Below are positions 53,901 through 63,700 of a stretch of DNA of 64,000 nt, one piece after another. Numbering within the stretch: the stretch's first letter is position 1; each line of letters opens with the position of its first letter. The translations under genes and the position numbers were made by a program. Origin of the DNA: DASWTL01 sp966250385 (GTDB lineage: Bacteria > Bacteroidota > Bacteroidia > Sphingobacteriales > Sphingobacteriaceae). The notes beneath the pieces are model-generated. The model was not told the origin of the DNA. It worked only from the letters and a program-made list of their open reading frames with translations, and did no database searches. Where the stretch lies: assembly GCA_966250385.1 (NCBI GenBank), contig CBINHC010000003.1, forward strand, positions 271,024 through 335,023, written 5' to 3'.

Positions 53901-54068
53901 ATTACTGCTACGGGTACCAACTTGCTGTTGTTAACCAACTATTCAGGTATGGATCCTGAAACCAGTGCGGCCGGTGCGGGGGTGATCGGTTCGGGTTCTG
54001 TCGGTATTGACTACGCAGGGGTTCCGGCTACTGCCGGCTTCGCACTTGGATTGAATGTTAAGTTCTAA
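50988..54068 (+). CDS. SusC/RagA-family TonB-dependent transporter, pair 2
   Basis: The frame is open from 50910. The ATG at 50988 (MKRTLLMLFLGVFMMAFQAV) provides the signal peptide and closely resembles the start of the first SusC gene, so it is preferred. The 1026-residue protein has the regulatory-like domain (DEDGLPLPGVSVKVKGTTTG) and the TonB-box-like LSEVVVTALGIKKEKKS. The plug motif is VLKGPAAAALYGLRAAAGAI and the barrel ends GFALGLNVKF. The plug and barrel differ clearly from pair 1, so only the front appears to be shared by recent descent or exchange. A hairpin separates it from its SusD gene. Confidence 0.94.
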   Translation: MKRTLLMLFLGVFMMAFQAVAQKTVTGKVTDEDGLPLPGVSVKVKGTTTGASTNAGGTYSITANPGQVLRFSFIGSVSEERTVGTENTINIVLRSDSKALSEVVVTALGIKKEKKSLGYSVQDIQSEELLKNKQANVINSLNGKIAGVNVTNSGGAPGSSASIVIRGGTSLERDNQPLFVIDGMPMDNSTGQGDNSAFDGTVNLSTTNSNRAMDLNPEDIENISVLKGPAAAALYGLRAAAGAIIITTKKGKEGVTDVSFSSRFMSNWVNKLPEQQSLYKQGSYYSNTFTDQTPRSWGDKFQSGETIYDNMADFFQTAYAYDNSLNISGGSKNGNFYLSASNLAQSGVVPTTDFNRSTIRFNGEQKAGIFTFGVNASYANSQSKKTLTGSGLWGSGGSGYMESIIAWPRNNDMSNWLNADGSKTRLLPNLSLDEDVDNPYWLINKNPQEDETDRFIGTVYSSVKVTDWFDATYRLGIDNYGTKYSSLISPGSSVKIGWQNGMLSETNRNYSYLNSNLMLNFHKTLMENWDASLVLGTTAEDTYLRSNSHRAENFTIPSFISVNNAAHEDQYLTQNNTRKRLFGVYGDFRLAYKNMVYLSVTGRNDWSSTLPKQNQSFFYPSYSGSFVFTELLPQSNILSFGKVRASWAEVGKDAPAYQTNTYLFGPELTIGGGFRNSWTRGNALLKPETTVSKEFGVDLRFLQNRLGIDATYYINNSRDQILQPRVSNATAYILSYVNVGEIENKGIEVSLNANPVKKANFNWDATLNLSRNKGIVKELPGALPILYVTDVQVGNAKAASFNEGNFMGLSGSKWQTDEDGNLLLDWTTGYPLTSSLTTTPVGNREPKLIAGLNNSFTYKNWDLSFLFDFRLGGDVYNGTEYLLTAYGLSRETENRGNTISFTGKSLNPATSQYETVTRDVVATEKYYRDIYLNNAPFFIEEVNWLRLRSASLGFSLPKAVLNRVKFVKGATITATGTNLLLLTNYSGMDPETSAAGAGVIGSGSVGIDYAGVPATAGFALGLNVKF

Positions 54069-54092
54069 GGAGTAAATCAAAAAAATGATACG

Positions 54093-54114
54093 GCATCCCG
54101 GGTGACCGGGATGC
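54093..54114 (+). repeat. Intercistronic hairpin between SusC and SusD of pair 2
   Basis: GCATCCCGG and CCGGGATGC form a perfect 9-bp stem with a GTGA loop. It has no T run and lies between the SusC stop and the SusD start. It may reduce or stabilise expression of one of the two genes. Confidence 0.6.
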
Positions 54115-54139
54115 GTTGATACCAACTAGAAAAATTCTG

Positions 54140-55771
54140 ATGAAAAAAATAGTTTATATTCTGGTCCTTTCGCTTGGGTTAACGTCCTGCGAAAAATGGA
54201 TTGATATCAATGACAACCCGAATAGTGCCAACGCCGGCGTTCCGACACCGGAGCAACGGCTGGCACCGATCGTGGCACAGTTTGCGGATGCCTATGAAAG
54301 CGCCGGAACGAGGGCCGCGTTCCTTTCCCAGCAGCTGGCGGTTACCTATGCTGTGAACAACAACTGGAATCTTACCCGGTGGTATTCGAACGCCTCCAGC
54401 GCCAACTGGCCATGGCAGGCGTGGTATGTGAACTCGGCGGTGAACATCCGTCCGCTGATCGAGTCCGCTGAGAAAGTTCAGGCTTATCATTATATCGGAG
54501 CTGCGAAAATTATGAAAGCCTGGGGCTTCGGTACGTTTGCAGATTTCTATGGAATGATGCCATATGACGAGTTTGACGATCCTGCCACGATCACTCCGAA
54601 GTTTGATGACGGATCATACATTCAGGAAAAAGTGCTCGCACTCCTGGATGAGGCGATCCTTGATCTTCAGAAAACCCAGGGTCCGGCGGCCCCTCCGCTT
54701 TCAAAGGGTGACATCCTCAATAACGGAAATGTAGATAACTGGATCCGTCTGGCCTATGGTCTGAAAGCGCGGTTCCTGAACCACCTCACCAAGAAAGGAA
54801 ACTATAACCCGCAGGCGGTACTGGATGCCGTGGCCAAGGCGCCTCAGGTTCCGGCACAAAGCTCCATCCTTCAGTACATTGATGAGACACCGGTCACTTC
54901 TGCAGCAAAAGAAGCGCTGCAGTATACCAATACCGGTACGACAGCACGTATCACGAAGCTGTATTACGACTATCTGACGAACAACTACACGGGCGCTCCA
55001 ACCGGTGCAAACAATGTGGAGGATCCGCGGATTGACCTGCTGATCCCGAGCTACCAGGCGCCTGACGGCCAGATGGTGCGAACCACTCCTGTGGATATGC
55101 AGAGTGACCTGCCAAAAACCGGCCCGCTCAATGCCTATAATGCCGGAACGAATAAGTTCACCAATAAGGACTCTGTCTATGTCATGCTGAGAGCGACGCC
55201 CGCGAACCCTTCAGCGGGTCAGCGGATCATGTCGACCGGTACCTGGTACACCAAAAGGGGCGCAAAAGGCCTGTTGCTGACCAGTGCGGAGATGAAGTTT
55301 ATTGAGGCGGAAGCGAAATTCAGAATGAATAGTACAGGGGAGGCTTTGACTGCCTACAAAGACGGTATCCGGTCCCACATGACCATTCTGGGAATTCCAT
55401 CCGGCGCGATCGAGACCTATCTGGCCAGTACGTCTGTTGTTCAAAATCCAGCAGATCTGACTCTGAGTCATATTATGATCCAGAAGTACATCGCGCTTTC
55501 CTATTCGCCTGAGTTATGGGTCGACCTGAGAAGAAATAACTTCTGTGCGGATGCATCCGGAAACTACAACGAAGCGGCAGGTGTTTATAAAGGATTCAAC
55601 AGGCCATCCCACGTATTTGCGGAAGCCTATCCGAATTCGACGGACTGGCCTCGCCGTTTTGCAGTGCCCAGTTACGAGATCAACTATAACATTCAGCAGG
55701 TGCTGAAGGCCAATCCGAATGCGGCCGGACTGACCTACCTGAACGAGCCGGTATGGTGGGATAAACCATAA
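54140..55771 (+). CDS. SusD/RagB-family outer-membrane lipoprotein, pair 2 (SusD-like type 2)
   Basis: The frame is open from a TTG at 54116. The ATG at 54140 gives MKKIVYILVLSLGLTSCEKW, with lipobox GLTSC, and a 543-residue protein. It belongs to the second SusD-like group: WIDINDNPNSANAGVPTPEQRL at the front, FGTFADFYGMMPYDE in the middle, and QKYIALSYSPELWVDLRRNN near the C-terminus. It is the lid of SusC pair 2. It is followed by a strong terminator. The ligand is unknown. Confidence 0.93.
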   Translation: MKKIVYILVLSLGLTSCEKWIDINDNPNSANAGVPTPEQRLAPIVAQFADAYESAGTRAAFLSQQLAVTYAVNNNWNLTRWYSNASSANWPWQAWYVNSAVNIRPLIESAEKVQAYHYIGAAKIMKAWGFGTFADFYGMMPYDEFDDPATITPKFDDGSYIQEKVLALLDEAILDLQKTQGPAAPPLSKGDILNNGNVDNWIRLAYGLKARFLNHLTKKGNYNPQAVLDAVAKAPQVPAQSSILQYIDETPVTSAAKEALQYTNTGTTARITKLYYDYLTNNYTGAPTGANNVEDPRIDLLIPSYQAPDGQMVRTTPVDMQSDLPKTGPLNAYNAGTNKFTNKDSVYVMLRATPANPSAGQRIMSTGTWYTKRGAKGLLLTSAEMKFIEAEAKFRMNSTGEALTAYKDGIRSHMTILGIPSGAIETYLASTSVVQNPADLTLSHIMIQKYIALSYSPELWVDLRRNNFCADASGNYNEAAGVYKGFNRPSHVFAEAYPNSTDWPRRFAVPSYEINYNIQQVLKANPNAAGLTYLNEPVWWDKP

Positions 55772-55791
55772 CAGGACCGTTAATCACGCTC

Positions 55792-55828
55792 AAAAGACCG
55801 CCTTCCTGAAGGCGGTCTTTTTTTTTTT
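55792..55828 (+). terminator. Terminator of SusC/SusD pair 2
   Basis: AAAAGACCGCCTT and AAGGCGGTCTTTT form a perfect 13-bp stem around CCTG, followed by more T. It starts 21 bp after the stop. Confidence 0.95.
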
Positions 55829-56005
55829 GCGCTGTTCCGGAAGGATCAGGGCGGTCCCGATGCCTGCCTCCCCGGAGATGCACCCTGCCGCTGCGGCGGA
55901 GCCGAATTTCCATGATTCATGCTTTTATTCTGTTTAGTTCAATGCCATTCAAAACCATTTGCAGTGAAAACTTCTTATATGTAAGAATCAATAATCCAGA
56001 ATGTT

Positions 56006-59000
56006 ATGAAGAAAATTTACTTGCTCAAGGTAAAATTCGTTCTGGCTTTTACCTTCTCACTCTTTCTTTTCTTTCCACTTCTTCTGAGGGCGCAGGATAC
56101 CCGGTATACCATTAGCGGCAGGGTAACCGATGCGGCCACCAGGGAGTCGGTGCCGGGTGCGCTGGTGAAGGTCGAGAACACCAGTTACGCCACGTCGACG
56201 AATGCTGATGGCGAGTTCACCCTGACTGTCAGTGCCGTTCCGGGAAACTATCAGGTTCGGTTTTCATTTCTCGGTTACCGGGCGCAGACAAAGACCATTA
56301 CGCTGGGTACAGCGACCTCGGTGACACTGAACGGGGAGTTGTCTCAGGATGCGGTCGGTCTCGATGAAGTGATTGTTACCGGTACTTCCGCCGGAACTAC
56401 CCGGAAACAACTTGGAAACTATGTCAGTACCGTGAGGGGCGATGACCTGAACAAGGCATCCTCAGGCAATGTTCTGGCGGCCCTGCAGGGTAAGTCGGCA
56501 GGTGCACAGATCGTTCAGAACTCGGGCGACCCCGCGGGCGGTATCTCCGTGCGGCTTCGGGGGATCAGCTCGGTAAACTCCTCCTCCGAGCCGCTGTACA
56601 TCGTTGACGGGGTGATTGTCAGCAATGCCACGACCAGGGTGACGAACACGTCGAGCAATTATGACGGCGCCAATTTTGTCGGAAATATCGGGCAGAACCG
56701 CCTGGCAGATATCAATCCGAATGATATTGAACGGATCGAAGTCCTCAACGGTGCCGCCGCCGCCGCGATATATGGCTCGAGGGCCAACTCCGGGGTGATC
56801 CAGATCTTCACCAAACGCGGCAGCAGTGGTACGCCCGTGATCAGTTTTTCAACGAACGTTACCACCAGCGAGTTGAGAAAGAAGATCCCTGTAAACCACG
56901 CGCCGGTCAAATTCGGCGGCGGGGTCAACGAAGTTACCCAGGATATTCTGACCCCGACCCTTACGACCACAACGCCGGTTACGAGGTATGATTATCAGGA
57001 TTATATCTTTCAGGCGGGGACAGGTACCGATAATAACCTTTCTGTGGCAGGCGGCCGGGATAATACCAAGTACTACACCTCTGCATCCTATTTTTTTAAT
57101 GAAGGCATTATCAAGAATACCGATTTCAGAAGATTCTCATTCCGGGCTAACCTGGACCAGGTTCTTTCCAAGTGGGCGTCCTTCAGTGCAGGGCTGAACT
57201 ACGTGAACAGCGCAGCACATGAAAAGCCGGACGGAAACTCATTCTTCTCTCCTATGAACTCAGTAACGATCATCGGAAACTTTCATGATATCTTTACCCG
57301 GGATGCCCTCGGGAATTTGCCGGCTGTCGGTGAACGGGGCCGGGTAAACCCGGTTTCCGTTATTGAGGATATCAAGCAGCGTTCGGAGACGAACCGTATC
57401 ATCTCCAACGTCTCCCTGAAAATCTTCCCTGTGGAGAACCTGACGATCGATTACACGGTCGGGGTAGATAATTCCGGCCAGGACGGAACGACCTATATTC
57501 CTCCGTTCGCCTATAACGTGAGCACGGGCTTCTATGGCGGTGGTCCGACACTGGACCCCGCGCTTAACGGCTATGCCAGTACGGCAACCAATACCTCGTT
57601 CCTGTTCAATAATGATCTCAACGTGAATTATGAATGGAGGATCTCCGATGCCCTCGCTTCAACCAGCCAGCTGGGCCTTTCCTACCAGTATGAGAAGCAG
57701 AAGTATACGCTGCTGAACGGTCGGGGGCTGGCTCCGTTCGTGCAAACGGTAAACGGGGCGAGCACTGTCCTGCCCAGTGTGGACGGCCGGAGTGAATATT
57801 CCATAAGCGGCGCCTATCTCCAGCAGAATTTTAAGTTCAGAGACCACCTGTTCCTGACCGGGGCCATCCGGGTTGACCAGTCCTCCGTTTTCGGTGAGGA
57901 TCAGCGCAGCCAGAATTATCTCAAGGGCAGCGCCAGCTATGTCCTGTCTTCCGCCGATTATTGGAAAAACATGGGGCTCGACTCCTGGTGGGACCTTTTC
58001 AAGCTAAGGATCGCCTATGGCGAATCCGGCAATCTGACCGGTATCGGAGCGTATGACCGCTTTAACTCGTACTCCACTCAGTCATTTTTAGGCCGGACTT
58101 CACTGTTCTCCAGCGCAACCCTGGCCAATGAAAACGTGAAGCCGGAGCGCCAGGCCGAGCTGGAAGTCGGAACGGATCTCTCGTTCTTAAAGAACAGACT
58201 GGGCGTACAGTTCAACTGGTACCGCAAAAAAGTCAGCGATCTGCTGATCGCCAGGGTTGTGGCGCCAACGACCGGATTCTCCAGTCTGCTGGACAATGTC
58301 GGGTCGCTGGAAAACAAAGGAATTGAACTCGTGCTGAACGGTTCACCCGTTAATGGGGAAGGATTTAACTGGGACGCTTCCTTCATATTCAACCGAAACC
58401 GGAATAAGGCCCTGAACGTGGGCGGTCTCAGGTTATTCAGCACTAACGCCGGTGCCCCCGTTGCCATAATTGACGGCGCCCCGATCGGGGTATTCTACGG
58501 AACGTTTTTCGCCCGGGATTCGAACGGAAATCTGCTGACCAACGCAGCCGGCATTCCGCAGCTGGAACGTGGTGTTCAGAACAGTGCAACGACGTATACT
58601 CCGCAAAGGGGCCCCGATGGTCTGCCGCTTGCTACAGGAACCCCGCTCCGGAGGATTCTCGGCGATCCCAACCCCGATTATACGCTTTCGTTCGTAAACG
58701 ATTTCTCTTATAAAAAACTGGCCCTGCGGGTCCAGCTCGACGCGGTCCAAGGGGTTGACGTCTGGAATGCGGACTGGAGAACCCGGCAGGGCGTAGGAAA
58801 CGGCGAAGTTGCCGAGCAGGAGCACCTCGGGTTACTGCCCAGAGGCTATATCGCGGGTGTATATGCGACTGAAGAGTGGCGTATCGATGATGGTTCGTTT
58901 GTCAAGCTTCGGGAAGTGTCATTGAGCTATTCAGTAGGTCAGCTGAAGTTTTTCAAGGATCTTACGCTGCGGCTGAGCGGTCGGAATCTGGTATCCTGGG

Positions 59001-59125
59001 ATGACTACAAGGGCTATGACCCCGAGGTCAATGCAGGCGGTCAGAGTACCATACTGCGGGGCATCGACTTCGGCGCCGTACCTATTCCGCGGACTTTCAG
59101 TTTTGGTTTACAAGTTAGATTATAA
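56006..59125 (+). CDS. SusC/RagA-family TonB-dependent transporter, pair 3
   Basis: The 1039-residue transporter has a signal peptide (LAFTFSLFLFFPLLLRAQD) and a regulatory-like domain (GRVTDAATRESVPGALVKVE). A TonB-box-like LDEVIVTGTSAGTTRKQ follows, with the plug motif IEVLNGAAAAAIYGSRANSG and a barrel ending FSFGLQVRL. The front of the protein is unlike pairs 1 and 2, so this unit has a separate origin. Its SusD gene follows after 15 bp. The 177-bp upstream region contains a C/G-rich stretch and then an AT-rich one, without an exact TAnnTTTG element. Confidence 0.95.
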   Translation: MKKIYLLKVKFVLAFTFSLFLFFPLLLRAQDTRYTISGRVTDAATRESVPGALVKVENTSYATSTNADGEFTLTVSAVPGNYQVRFSFLGYRAQTKTITLGTATSVTLNGELSQDAVGLDEVIVTGTSAGTTRKQLGNYVSTVRGDDLNKASSGNVLAALQGKSAGAQIVQNSGDPAGGISVRLRGISSVNSSSEPLYIVDGVIVSNATTRVTNTSSNYDGANFVGNIGQNRLADINPNDIERIEVLNGAAAAAIYGSRANSGVIQIFTKRGSSGTPVISFSTNVTTSELRKKIPVNHAPVKFGGGVNEVTQDILTPTLTTTTPVTRYDYQDYIFQAGTGTDNNLSVAGGRDNTKYYTSASYFFNEGIIKNTDFRRFSFRANLDQVLSKWASFSAGLNYVNSAAHEKPDGNSFFSPMNSVTIIGNFHDIFTRDALGNLPAVGERGRVNPVSVIEDIKQRSETNRIISNVSLKIFPVENLTIDYTVGVDNSGQDGTTYIPPFAYNVSTGFYGGGPTLDPALNGYASTATNTSFLFNNDLNVNYEWRISDALASTSQLGLSYQYEKQKYTLLNGRGLAPFVQTVNGASTVLPSVDGRSEYSISGAYLQQNFKFRDHLFLTGAIRVDQSSVFGEDQRSQNYLKGSASYVLSSADYWKNMGLDSWWDLFKLRIAYGESGNLTGIGAYDRFNSYSTQSFLGRTSLFSSATLANENVKPERQAELEVGTDLSFLKNRLGVQFNWYRKKVSDLLIARVVAPTTGFSSLLDNVGSLENKGIELVLNGSPVNGEGFNWDASFIFNRNRNKALNVGGLRLFSTNAGAPVAIIDGAPIGVFYGTFFARDSNGNLLTNAAGIPQLERGVQNSATTYTPQRGPDGLPLATGTPLRRILGDPNPDYTLSFVNDFSYKKLALRVQLDAVQGVDVWNADWRTRQGVGNGEVAEQEHLGLLPRGYIAGVYATEEWRIDDGSFVKLREVSLSYSVGQLKFFKDLTLRLSGRNLVSWDDYKGYDPEVNAGGQSTILRGIDFGAVPIPRTFSFGLQVRL

Positions 59126-59140
59126 CTAAAATTTCAGAAA

Positions 59141-60436
59141 ATGAATCGCACCCATTTCTCCAAATATGTCCTGGTACTCCTTGCGCTGTTTTTCTCCAGC
59201 TCATGTGATAAGGAATATCAGGATCCGTCAAGAGCTACTGAAGAGGTGGTCTTCAGTTCTCCCAAGGGCCTGACCGGCGTCGCCGTAGGGCTGCAGAGGG
59301 TCTATACCGCTGGCCGCGCGAGTTCGCTGTTCAACTCCATAACGGCCAACGGGTTTGTTACGAACGAATTGTTCCTCGTCAATCCCGGAAATATCCCTGA
59401 GCTTCAGCTGTACACCGGGGGGCAGACGATAGACGGTACGAATACGGTCCTGGCAGGTCTCTGGAGCAGCAGCAATAAGATCATTTATGATGCGAACCTG
59501 GTTATTTCCAACGCTGAAAACCTCGCCGACAAGGGTTATGCCAGCGGACTGATCGCTTATTCGACTATCTTCAAGGCTCTCGCACTCGGCAACCTCGCGA
59601 TGACATGGGAGCAGGTGCCTTCCGGTCTTGGGCAGGATGTCACCTTTGTTCCTCGCGTGGAAGGGTTCACGGCTGCCATCGCCTCAATCGATCAGGCGCA
59701 GGCCGCCATTGCGGCCAACCCGATCAGTCCTTCGTTTCTGTCGTCCATACCTCCGGGCATCGACATTCCCAATACGCTTAATGCCCTGGAGGCGCGCTAT
59801 GCCTTGTTCGCCGGGAACTATCAGTTGGCTCTGACTGCGGCACAGAGCGTGGACCTTTCCGTTGCATCAGCCTTCAATTTCGATGCTGTGACCCTGAATC
59901 CGATTTTTGAAGTGGCGACCTCGACCAACAACGTTTTTCAGCCGCTGAACGAACAGCTGGGGCTTACCGGAAGCCTGGCGCCCGACCCTGCGGACCAGCG
60001 GGTTCCTTTCTACACAACCATCAATCCGACGATCCTGCCCCGCGTGCGGATCAACGGGTTTGGGGTTGCCGGCGATACGCCCTGGCCGGTCTACCTTCCG
60101 GGAGAGATTATGCTGATAAAAGCCGAGGCATATGCGCGGACGGGAGATCTTCAGAATGCCCAGACCGAACTGAACCGGGTTATCACAAAGACTCCGGCAT
60201 CGGATCCGTTTGGTGTCGGGGCCGGACTTCCGGCCATTACGGCGACCTTAACCGAGGACCAGCTTTTGGAAGAGATTTATAAGCAGCGTTCCATAGAACT
60301 TTTCATGTCCGGGTTACGCCTGGAAGATATGCGGAGATTCAACCGGCCGGAAACGGAAAGGAAAAGAACCTTTTTCCCATATCCGTTTACGGAAAGGGAT
60401 AATAATCCGAATACGCCTGCTGATCCGGCATCTTAG
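59141..60436 (+). CDS. SusD/RagB-family outer-membrane lipoprotein, pair 3
   Basis: The 431-residue lipoprotein has the lipobox FSSSC in VLLALFFSSSCDKEYQDPS. It is shorter than usual SusD proteins (about 500-600 residues), but the C-terminal EIYKQRSIELFMSGLRLEDM followed by RRFNRP matches the SusD family, as does IMLIKAEAYARTGDLQNAQ. It is the partner of SusC pair 3 and ends just before a hairpin. The ligand is unknown. Confidence 0.9.
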   Translation: MNRTHFSKYVLVLLALFFSSSCDKEYQDPSRATEEVVFSSPKGLTGVAVGLQRVYTAGRASSLFNSITANGFVTNELFLVNPGNIPELQLYTGGQTIDGTNTVLAGLWSSSNKIIYDANLVISNAENLADKGYASGLIAYSTIFKALALGNLAMTWEQVPSGLGQDVTFVPRVEGFTAAIASIDQAQAAIAANPISPSFLSSIPPGIDIPNTLNALEARYALFAGNYQLALTAAQSVDLSVASAFNFDAVTLNPIFEVATSTNNVFQPLNEQLGLTGSLAPDPADQRVPFYTTINPTILPRVRINGFGVAGDTPWPVYLPGEIMLIKAEAYARTGDLQNAQTELNRVITKTPASDPFGVGAGLPAITATLTEDQLLEEIYKQRSIELFMSGLRLEDMRRFNRPETERKRTFFPYPFTERDNNPNTPADPAS

Positions 60437-60442
60437 TTAACC

Positions 60443-60486
60443 AGTCATCCGGTCATTGGCTTCGGGCAGTGACCGGATGACTTTCT
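60443..60486 (+). terminator. Hairpin after SusC/SusD pair 3
   Basis: AGTCATCCGGTCA and TGACCGGATGACT form a perfect 13-bp stem around a 14-base loop. It starts 7 bp after the stop. The following TTTCTC is a weak T tract, so termination may be partial. Confidence 0.7.
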
Positions 60487-60795
60487 CAACCGGTTCCGCA
60501 ACGCGCAATGACTGTTGACCCACAGGTCTGTACTTCTTACGAACACTCCACTTACGCACAACCGGCCGACCGATCCCCACAAGCCCTGTAAATTATTTTC
60601 CCCACTATGGGGATTGCCGGTCACTGTCGGCAGACGCCCCCCCCTGGTTGGTAAACGAATCATCCGCCCGCTGTGTTCCCATATTGCAAATAAAGTATCA
60701 CTTAAGGAAATAAAATTAATTCTGGAGAAATATTTGATTTGATATTTGTCCAGCTTGCCCTGCCCGGATGACGGGTGCAGGGGGCTGTGATGTGT
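60487..60795. other. Gene-free stretch before the giant repeat protein
   Basis: No convincing gene is seen. The stretch holds a CCCCA/TGGGG mini-hairpin near 60600, a run of eight C near 60637, and an AT-rich segment (about 60690-60750) with TATTTG-like words that may be part of the promoter for the large protein. No exact TAnnTTTG element was found. Confidence 0.4.
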
Positions 60796-63700
60796 ATGGA
60801 AATCAGTAGCTACTTCTTTCCGGTGTCTGGGGGAACGCAATGCAATTTGCGTTACAGGAAGTCTGCTGTGCGCAGAAACGTTCAGAGATGGCAAGTCAAA
60901 CGGATATTCCATTTGCTGCTGGCCTTGTCATTTCTGCTGAGCTTCCTGAATGGAACCGCACAAACATACCCCGGTGCTGCATTGCGCGAAGCCGGGCCGT
61001 ACGATTTTGAAATAGACAATCCTGCCAATTCGGGGGTCCTGGACCGGATTACGGTTACTGACCTGGGGCACAACAGATACGTCGAGTTCCATGTTATCAA
61101 AGGTTATACATACAGGTTTTCTGTAAACAATGCTTTTACCGGTGCCGGCAATAACGAAAACCTGACCATCTTCAACGCAGCCGGCAATGGCTATTTAAAC
61201 GGATTCAGCTCCGGTGCAAACGGAGCTACCATAAACAACTGGAAGTCTTCCATATCCGGGGTTATCAAGGTGTTGCTGACCCGTACAGGCAATGGGAACA
61301 CAAGAGGAACATTAACGTCGGAGTTGATATCCATTGGGAATACGCAGGATGACCAAGCTCTTTATGGCACAGATTCATGGATCGGCCATGTCTACAACTG
61401 GTCCGGCGTCACCCCTCCGGCTCCGTTTGTGTCCAATCAGTATGCGGGATATTACGAGGTCGGGACAGCTGTGCTGAATGAAAACTTCGGAGGACCGGAT
61501 GCTAATTTCGACATTTTTTCCTCCTCGACTGTGCGAGCCAGGATGCATAGTGAGACCTTTGCGGTCAGATACCGGATGCGATCCACCCGGCCAGCGGGCT
61601 GTTATACTGCAACCGTATCCGCGGACGACGGGGTAAGGTTGTATGTTGATGGGGTTCGTGTCATTAACGAGTGGCGGGAGCAGTCCGAAACCACGTTCAG
61701 TGCTCCGATCTACCTGAGCGGTTCCAGTGAGTTGGTTCTGGAATATTACGAAAACGGGGTAACGAATGTCGTTACGTTTGACCTTGCCCTTAACGCGCTT
61801 GAAGTTACCCAGCCGGTATTTAGTCTCGGCACGGCTTCCTCCCGGTGTTTAGGTGGAGGAAGTGATACTTACACTGCCTCGTCGTCAAACAGCACCGCCC
61901 TTACCTATTCGATATCAGGTGCCGGCTCCAGCACGATCAACCCGGCGACCGGCACGGTAAACTGGGACCCTGGTTTTTCGGGTACTGCAACGATCACTGC
62001 AACTGCCCAGGGATGTAATGGTCCGAAGTCCGCGACACACAAAGTTACTGTCAATCCCTTACCGGTAATAATCTCCGAACCTTCCGATATTGCTGTTTGT
62101 GAAAATGTCGATGCCCAGTTCAAGGTATCTGCCACCGGTGCGGGTCTGAGCTATCAGTGGCAGGCGGATTACCTCGGTAGCTGGGTGAACGTCCCTAACG
62201 GAAGTCCGTTGCCGGGAATCGTTGTCTCCGGCGCGACAAGTCCGACACTGACGATCCGCGCGTCCGCTGCCTATGCAGGGAATATTTCATTTCAGGTTGT
62301 GGTCACCTCGTCCTCCGGCTGCACTGTCAAATCACAGCCTGCAATTCTGACCGTCAATCCGGTTATCGGGAATAATACGATCAGCGCTCCGCAATCCATT
62401 TGCAGCGGATCCAGCCCCGCGGCGCTTTCCGGAACCACGCCCAGCGGCGGCAGCGGCGTCTACAGTTATCTATGGCAGAGTTCCCCTGATAACAGTACAT
62501 GGACCGATATACCTTCGGCGACAGCTCCCGGATACGCTCCGGGCGTATTGACGGCTACCACCTACTACCGTCGCATTGTGTCAGCGGGTCCCTGCAGCCC
62601 GGCAATCAGTCCCTCTGTCCAGATTATGGTTAATCCCCTTCCGGCAACTCCGGCTGCAAGCGTGACAGCTCAGCCCACCTGCAGTACGGCTACCGGTACT
62701 ATTACGGTCGCCGCTCCGACAGGGGCAGGGATAACGTATTCCATAGACGGAACTAACTATCAGCCAGGTGCGGTGTTTACCGGGGTAGCACCGGGAACCT
62801 ACAGCGTTACTGCAAAGAGTGCGGCCGGTTGTATATCCGAAGGGACCACGGTCACTGTAAATCCGCAGCCCGCAACCCCGATAGCGACTATCACAGCGTC
62901 AGGACCGGTGTCGTTGACGTATGGAGGCAGTGTAACGCTTACAGCCAATAGTGCTGCAGGATATTTGTGGTCTAATGGCGCGACCACACAAAGTATTACA
63001 CTCAAAAATGTAGCTGAAAGCGGCAATTATACAGTTACCGTCACGAATAGTGCCGGTTGTTCAGCTAGCTCGTCCGTAACTTCCGTAACGATCAGTAAGG
63101 CAACATTGACCGTTGCGGCGAACAATCAAACGAAGACCTACGACGGCACCAATCATTCGGGAGGAAACGGGGTAACCATTACCGGTTTTGCAGGAACCGA
63201 TGGTGTAAGCTCACTCGGAGGCAGCCTGGTTTATGGGGGTACTTCCCAGGGTGCGCGTAATGCCGGTTCCGGCTATTCGATCATCCCTTCCGGTTATACT
63301 TCCGGGAACTACAATATTACGTATGTGAGCGGCACGCTGGCGATCGATAAGGCCGGCCTGACGGTCACGGCGGCAAACCAGAGTAAGACCTACGGATCAC
63401 CGAATCCTTCACTCACATTCACCTATGCTGGTTTCGTCGGCTCAGACAATGCCGAAAGCCTGACTACGGCCCCGGTATCCGCTACCGCTGCCACACTCAC
63501 TTCGGGTGTCGGAACGTATCCGATAACCATATCCGGGGGTGTATCCTCCAATTATACCTTCACCTATGTAGGCGGCATCCTGACCGTGAATCCGAAGGAT
63601 CTGACCGTTGCGGCGAACAATCAAACGAAGACCTACGACGGCACCAATCATTCGGGAGGAAACGGGGTAACCATTACCGGTTTTGCAGGAACCGATGGTG

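Noticed and set aside
60445..60912. 155-residue minus-strand frame after SusD pair 3
   Set aside because: It spans the terminator hairpin and the start of the giant protein, has no family resemblance, and its composition is not protein-like.
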